Shown here in pieces: positions 60,254 to 64,000 of a stretch of 64,000 bases of DNA; position 1 is the first letter of the stretch, and each line of letters starts with the position of its first letter. The stretch is from Treponema sp. UBA1793 (GTDB lineage: Bacteria > Spirochaetota > Spirochaetia > Treponematales > Treponemataceae). A program made the translations under genes and the position numbers. The notes below the pieces were generated by a model, which saw nothing but the letters and a program-made list of their open reading frames with translations, made no database searches and was not told the DNA's origin. The stretch lies in assembly GCA_002314445.1 (NCBI GenBank), contig DCFX01000060.1:1-64000 (forward strand), in the 5' to 3' direction.

Positions 60254-60694
60254 ATGCAGATACGTCTTATGAAGCCTGCCGATTACGACGCGATGTACCG
60301 CCTCTGGACGACGCCGCCGGGAATGGGACTTAACGACGTCGACGATTCACGCGAAGGCATAGCGCGGTATCTTGCACGCAATCCGCATACCTGCTTTGTT
60401 GCAGAACAGGGCAGGATTATAATCGGTGCAATCATGTGCGGACATGACGGACGGCGGGGGATGATTCATCATACGGTTGTTGCCGAAGATGAACAGCACA
60501 AGGGAACGGGTACGGCTCTGGTCCGCGCGGCACTGGAAGCTCTGAGGAAAGAAGGTATAAGCAAAGTCCTGCTCGTCGTATTTTCCCGCAACGAAAAGGG
60601 AAATGCGTTTTGGGAAAAACAGGGATTTACGGCACGTACAGACCTTGTCTACAGGAACAAAGCGCTCCGCGAACTGGTGCGGATGGATACATAA
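60254..60694 (+). CDS. GNAT-family N-acetyltransferase
   Basis: A 146-residue GNAT: MQIRLMKPADYDAMYRLW start, TCFVAEQGRIIIGAIMCGHDGRRG, acetyl-CoA pyrophosphate loop EDEQHKGTGTALVRAALE and the C-terminal NEKGNAFWEKQGF. It begins one base after the regulator's stop codon, implying co-transcription. Substrate unknown. Confidence 0.88.
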   Translation: MQIRLMKPADYDAMYRLWTTPPGMGLNDVDDSREGIARYLARNPHTCFVAEQGRIIIGAIMCGHDGRRGMIHHTVVAEDEQHKGTGTALVRAALEALRKEGISKVLLVVFSRNEKGNAFWEKQGFTARTDLVYRNKALRELVRMDT

Positions 60695-60763
60695 AGAAAT
60701 GCGGATGCATCCCGATGATTTAATCCGTATTTTCCGAAATATACTACAGGATATAAAATGCAT

Positions 60764-61642
60764 TTACCTGGCGGAAATCTGTTCAGCAGGTGTTCTGTGC
60801 AGAAATCTTTCTTTCCATGCGGCAAGCTCTTTTTCTGTCGTTATAACTTCGTAGCTGCTGTATTTTGCCATAAGACCTATCCTGTCCGGCACGTCAAGAA
60901 TGGTGAAAATCCTTTTCATACGGTTCTTTACCGAACCTGTCGTCATACCGTACCGGGACGCAATTGTATCGTATTTCATTTGGGTAAGCGCAAGCTTCGT
61001 CCATTCCCGGTCCCGTTCCGTCAATTCCGGAAACTCCGTCAAATCGAGAATTCGGTCTTTCTTTGTACTTTTTTCCATTCTGATTTTTTCATATACAAAA
61101 AGGAGAATAACGAACAGCAAAGCCGTATACTCTGCCAGAGAAAATACTTCAATAAAGAATATCTTTTTGCCGCACCGCAATCCTGTGCTTATTAAAAGCA
61201 GAAAAACAATACCGGCAGCGGTAATTTTTATTTTTGTATGAGTATGCAGATAGCCGCGTAAAGAAAATGTTATAAACGCCAGTACATACATCATCATGCC
61301 CCAGGGAGTACAATGAAAATTTAACAAATTAATTACTGCGACTAAAAGACTGTATAATCCGTATAATTCAAATGTAAGCGGGCGAAAGCACAAATAGAGA
61401 AAAATCCCTATACCCGCGACATCTGCGGCGCACAAAAATTGAGTTGGAAAGAAAAATTCCGTATTTTGAATATACATTCCCGCTGCCTGAGTACACAAAT
61501 CAGGTAATAGGAAAGGTATTGACAGGTCTGCAGAAAAACCGATTAATCCGATAACGGCTATTATACGCCAAATTGTTTTTCGTTTATTCATCAGCGGTTT
61601 TGATACCCTGTTTTCAGCGAAGTTGTTGTTGTCTTCACCCAT
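60764..61642 (-). CDS. Membrane-anchored LuxR-type transcriptional regulator
   Basis: A 292-residue protein with about six membrane helices (residues 25-190) and a cytosolic LuxR/GerE-like helix-turn-helix at about 205-265 (ELTERDREWTKLAL, MKYDTIASRYGMTTGSVKNRMKRIF). A LuxR-type DNA-binding domain attached to a multi-pass membrane domain, without a kinase, suggests direct one-component sensing at the membrane. Divergent from a CPBP protease gene with a pair of dyad sites between. ATG at 61642 is preceded by AGG only; a downstream ATG at the MNKRKTIWR position is possible. Confidence 0.75.
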   Translation of the reverse strand: MGEDNNNFAENRVSKPLMNKRKTIWRIIAVIGLIGFSADLSIPFLLPDLCTQAAGMYIQNTEFFFPTQFLCAADVAGIGIFLYLCFRPLTFELYGLYSLLVAVINLLNFHCTPWGMMMYVLAFITFSLRGYLHTHTKIKITAAGIVFLLLISTGLRCGKKIFFIEVFSLAEYTALLFVILLFVYEKIRMEKSTKKDRILDLTEFPELTERDREWTKLALTQMKYDTIASRYGMTTGSVKNRMKRIFTILDVPDRIGLMAKYSSYEVITTEKELAAWKERFLHRTPAEQISAR

Positions 61643-61747
61643 ACCTGTATCTTAAACGCGATAGTGTATCATGTAAAGAACTTCCTGTTTTGTATAGTCA
61701 TGATTTTCCAGTCTGTCCTTTGTAACGGTATTCATCTATTTCATTTT

Positions 61748-61765
61748 AATATGACTTTGGTCACA
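61748..61765. promoter_or_regulatory. Dyad site A, AATATGAC-TTT-GGTCACA, in LuxR/CPBP divergent region
   Basis: Lies inside a 32-base nearly perfect palindrome (61742-61773: CATTTTAAT ... ATTAAAATG with one A-C mismatch). Same motif as site B in opposite orientation. Confidence 0.6.
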
Positions 61766-61781
61766 TTAAAATGAAAACTGG

Positions 61782-61799
61782 TGTGACCTTGGTCATATT
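61782..61799. promoter_or_regulatory. Dyad site B, TGTGACCTTGGTCATATT, inverted copy of site A
   Basis: Reverse complement reads AATATGACCAAGGTCACA, differing from site A only in its three central bases. Centres of the two sites are 34 bases apart, 68 bases upstream of the CPBP gene. Confidence 0.6.
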
Positions 61800-61867
61800 C
61801 AATGATTTTCGGGTTGTCCTTTAGGAAAGATCACAGGTATGATGAATCCTGCGGGAGATAGAAACGT

Positions 61868-62662
61868 ATGAAAGAATTTATAATAAAGTACCAGGTTATT
61901 ATTTTCTTTATTTTATCCGCAGTAATCGGTTATGCACCCTGGATATTCATTGGGAGACCGATATGGCTGATTTGGGGAATGTCGGTATCCGGAGCATTGC
62001 TGACTTTCTATCTGGACGGAAAGAGCGGTTTGTTGAAAATCCTGAAAAGAGCCATACCTAAAAAGGAAGATATAAAACCTCTGCTTTGTATCCCGCTTTT
62101 TTTTATTATCACCGATGCACTGGCGTTACTGATTGCATACATCCTGTTTAAGGATATTCCGGGATTTGAATTTATCAGAAAGGAACCCTTGTATATTCCT
62201 GCTTTTATTATCGCTGTGTTATTTGGAGGTCCGCTTGCAGAAGAATTATTCGGCCTGCGCGGGTATGCGCTTCCGAAATTACTTCAAAAAATGAATCCGG
62301 TACCTGCAACTCTTATTGTGGGACTTTTTTTCGGGGCCTGGCATTTTATAGAATTTAATGCTCCCGGATCAACACAGTATGCGCTCGGAATGAGAATGTA
62401 CCCGTTTTTTATTCTGATTGAAATCGCGCTGTCTATCCTTATGACCTGGTTATATCAGACATCTGCCGCCCCCCTTTTTATCGGAGGAATCTACTGTCAT
62501 TTGAGCATGAATGTAATCAACTGCCTGATGACTACGAAGATTACCTTTTCGACATTGGCTGGCGTTGCACCAACAAATAACCATTACATTGTCATATTCG
62601 GAATTGAAATGATAGTCTGTGCCGTTTTTTTGATAATAAAAACCCGCGGGCAGCTGAGATAA
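61868..62662 (+). CDS. CPBP-family intramembrane metalloprotease
   Basis: A 264-residue membrane protein with about seven helices. The CPBP motifs are present: EExxxR (AEELFGLRGYAL, near 125), FGAWHFIEF and GGIYCHLSMN, the glutamates and histidines expected to bind metal. Bacterial CPBP proteases serve in prenyl-protein-like processing, bacteriocin self-immunity and signalling. Divergent from the membrane LuxR regulator, suggesting a regulated pair. GGGAG ribosome-binding site. Confidence 0.88.
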   Translation: MKEFIIKYQVIIFFILSAVIGYAPWIFIGRPIWLIWGMSVSGALLTFYLDGKSGLLKILKRAIPKKEDIKPLLCIPLFFIITDALALLIAYILFKDIPGFEFIRKEPLYIPAFIIAVLFGGPLAEELFGLRGYALPKLLQKMNPVPATLIVGLFFGAWHFIEFNAPGSTQYALGMRMYPFFILIEIALSILMTWLYQTSAAPLFIGGIYCHLSMNVINCLMTTKITFSTLAGVAPTNNHYIVIFGIEMIVCAVFLIIKTRGQLR

Positions 62663-62691
62663 TCTGCTAAGAAAGATAAAGAGAATAAATT

Positions 62692-63711
62692 ATGAAAAAA
62701 ATAATCAGCTGTATTCTATTTGTATGTATCAGCATAGTTGTCTGTGTTGCGGAAGAAGAAACTCGGGAAATTGAAGAATCTCCTGGAGCGAAGGAAGCTG
62801 CAGATATAAAAGATACCGCTGCATCGAAGAGTCCGTTTGTGGACACCGGTGTTGATGTTACAGGTATATTTGAGACCGAACGCAGTGCCGGTGTACAGTG
62901 GGGCGATACTGCCGGCATCCGCGACATTCCGTTTATACCCGTAGTTTTTCCTGCCTTCTCGATAAAAATCAGTTATCCCAATCCATATACATTCAAGCCG
63001 ACTATCCATAATATTTTTTATTGCGGATATTTCTGTGGTTTATCCGTTTCTCCTGTTGGAATTACTGTTTGTACAACAGGTACTGTCAATATTACGCCGC
63101 TTTTTACGATTGCAGCCTGCGGCCAGCTCGGCACGGCATGGAATTACGGATCCCTGTATACTGCACTCGGCGTTTATGATGTGAGCGAAAACAAATACAG
63201 AAATTTTCCCGCCTTCGGAAGCCTGTTTTGTGATTTTACCGCGTCTGCAGTTCTTGTCATTCCTTTCGGGCCTGTTATTGTCGAACTTATCTATGCTCCT
63301 GAATTCGTTTATCTTACCGGTACCGGAAACGGGGAAGTTTGGAAATTTTCAACCCAAAGCGAATGCGTAAACGGCTGGCGGTATGTGTACGGCGGTATGA
63401 TTGCATATCAGTTTCCAAAAAAGGCCGGCATGGCCGGTATCCAGTTTATCGCACAGGGATGGTATTCAAGTGATTACTTTGACGAAGTATATCAGCCCTA
63501 TGATCCGGACTTTGTGACATTTTCCATTATACCTTCATTCCAGATACAGATTGCAAAAAAACAGGGACTCCAGATTACCGTGCCGGTATCACGGGTACGC
63601 CGGTTTGAAAACGAAGATTATACTGCGAATGAGATACTGCTGCAGAATTGCGTCGGCGGTGTGTGGCGGCTGGTATCCGTTAACTTTTTATGGCATATAC
63701 AAATTAATTAA
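62692..63711 (+). CDS. Secreted envelope protein, probable outer-membrane barrel
   Basis: A 339-residue protein with a signal peptide (MKKIISC, hydrophobic core, cleavage near VCVA|EE at about 20), a short acidic disordered region (20-70) and then aromatic-rich amphipathic strands with short turns and a final strand ending in WHIQIN. That pattern suits an outer-membrane barrel, but I recognise no named family. Thirty bases after the CPBP gene, so likely co-transcribed with it. Confidence 0.6.
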   Translation: MKKIISCILFVCISIVVCVAEEETREIEESPGAKEAADIKDTAASKSPFVDTGVDVTGIFETERSAGVQWGDTAGIRDIPFIPVVFPAFSIKISYPNPYTFKPTIHNIFYCGYFCGLSVSPVGITVCTTGTVNITPLFTIAACGQLGTAWNYGSLYTALGVYDVSENKYRNFPAFGSLFCDFTASAVLVIPFGPVIVELIYAPEFVYLTGTGNGEVWKFSTQSECVNGWRYVYGGMIAYQFPKKAGMAGIQFIAQGWYSSDYFDEVYQPYDPDFVTFSIIPSFQIQIAKKQGLQITVPVSRVRRFENEDYTANEILLQNCVGGVWRLVSVNFLWHIQIN

Positions 63712-63770
63712 GGATATATTGGTTTATTTTGCGGAGTACAAATTCCGTTTGATTCTACAGGAGAAATAGT

Positions 63771-64000
63771 ATGAAAAAGAAATATGCGGTCTGGATTACT
63801 TCCTTTTTTGTTTCAGCGGGCAGTTTTATAACCGGTTGCCATACCATGCCGTATCATTCAGTTTACTACCCTGAGACGCTGGATCATACTGCTGCATTCG
63901 ATACGGATAAGGTTCCATATGACAGAACTGGATATGTATTTCAGTATAAAAAATCAAATCAGGACGGCAGCTTTCCGGCTGATGTATGGATTTATTATCC
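63771..64000 (+). CDS. Lipoprotein, N-terminal part (continues past window)
   Basis: Starts at ATG 63771 after CAGGAGA and stays open to the window edge (about 76 residues). The N-terminus is basic, then hydrophobic, and reaches FITGCHTMP, a spirochaete-type lipobox with C22. The remaining residues do not show a family. It follows the predicted barrel gene by 59 bases on the same strand. Confidence 0.65.
   Translation, partial: MKKKYAVWITSFFVSAGSFITGCHTMPYHSVYYPETLDHTAAFDTDKVPYDRTGYVFQYKKSNQDGSFPADVWIYY

Noticed and set aside
1..64000. tRNA, rRNA, phage or insertion-sequence genes
   Set aside because: I looked for them in the intergenic regions and reading frames and saw none with recognisable features; a covariance-model scan was not possible.

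Overview
The window looks like chromosomal DNA of a host-associated spirochaete, most likely a Treponema. Evidence: an XPB/ERCC3-type helicase beside a large partner protein, a cystalysin-like PatB/MalY lyase, permissive lipoprotein signals, abundant FtsX-type ABC permeases, a Gx-transporter protein, and anaerobe-style enzymes (fused PyrK-PyrD, radical SAM/B12). This is inference from gene content; species was not determined. Coding density is high with moderate GC. I saw no phage, IS element, CRISPR array, rRNA or tRNA.

Layout. 1-4295: end of a TrkA/KtrA-type K+ channel regulator, a Gx-transporter-like membrane protein and HrpB helicase. 4315-6241: YtrA-type GntR repressor with an ABC-2 exporter, under an 18-bp-arm palindrome. 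6505-8235: GGDEF-EAL protein. 8237-13845: XPB helicase, an overlapping gene for a partner protein, and a B12/radical SAM protein. 13981-19910: PAQR/hemolysin III protein, a domain-permuted GH3 glycosidase, a small membrane protein and a CrtI-like oxidoreductase. 19967-25818: five tightly packed genes (ATPase, two FtsX permeases, LolA-like periplasmic protein, predicted outer-membrane barrel) that look like a trans-envelope lipid or lipoprotein route. 25940-28318: SdpR/SdpI-like pair, XRE-AbrB fusion regulator, COG0523 GTPase. 28326-31600: rfbA-rfbC-rfbB followed by a NusG paralogue, without rfbD. 31679-37655: HD protein, S1-domain protein, PyrK-PyrD fusion, Nfo and PyrF. 37669-39195: another ABC-2 exporter. 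39293-43145: sugar-acid catabolism (KdgK, gluconate-5-dehydrogenase-like SDR, aldo/keto reductase) and an AlkD-like protein. 43208-49322: membrane EAL protein, esterase, Rieske oxygenase, two large structured palindromic repeats, AraC/GyrI regulator, DinB-like protein. 49332-53745: aspartase, Lrp, amino-acid ABC transporter lacking its ATPase. 53953-60694: metallo-hydrolase, nitroreductase, RidA, peroxiredoxin, cystalysin-like lyase, APC permease, YheO-like regulator, GNAT; read together as thiol-amino-acid catabolism. 60764-64000: membrane LuxR-type regulator, CPBP protease, envelope protein, partial lipoprotein.

Most notable observations: (1) two ~105-113 bp nested palindromes at 47162-47274 and 47458-47559 whose helices differ in sequence but stay paired, while internal-loop motifs (GGAGC, CGCGTGCGAC) stay constant, as expected of a structured RNA or ssDNA element; (2) an XPB/partner pair sharing an N-terminal-type domain, reminiscent of XPB-p52 in TFIIH; (3) the five-gene envelope export cluster, with a shared acidic DD-LF motif in one permease and the barrel; (4) repeated extended -10 promoters lying 6-9 nt before start codons that lack Shine-Dalgarno sequences, predicting leaderless mRNAs; (5) several previously uncatalogued-looking operators, iterons and an orphan terminator.
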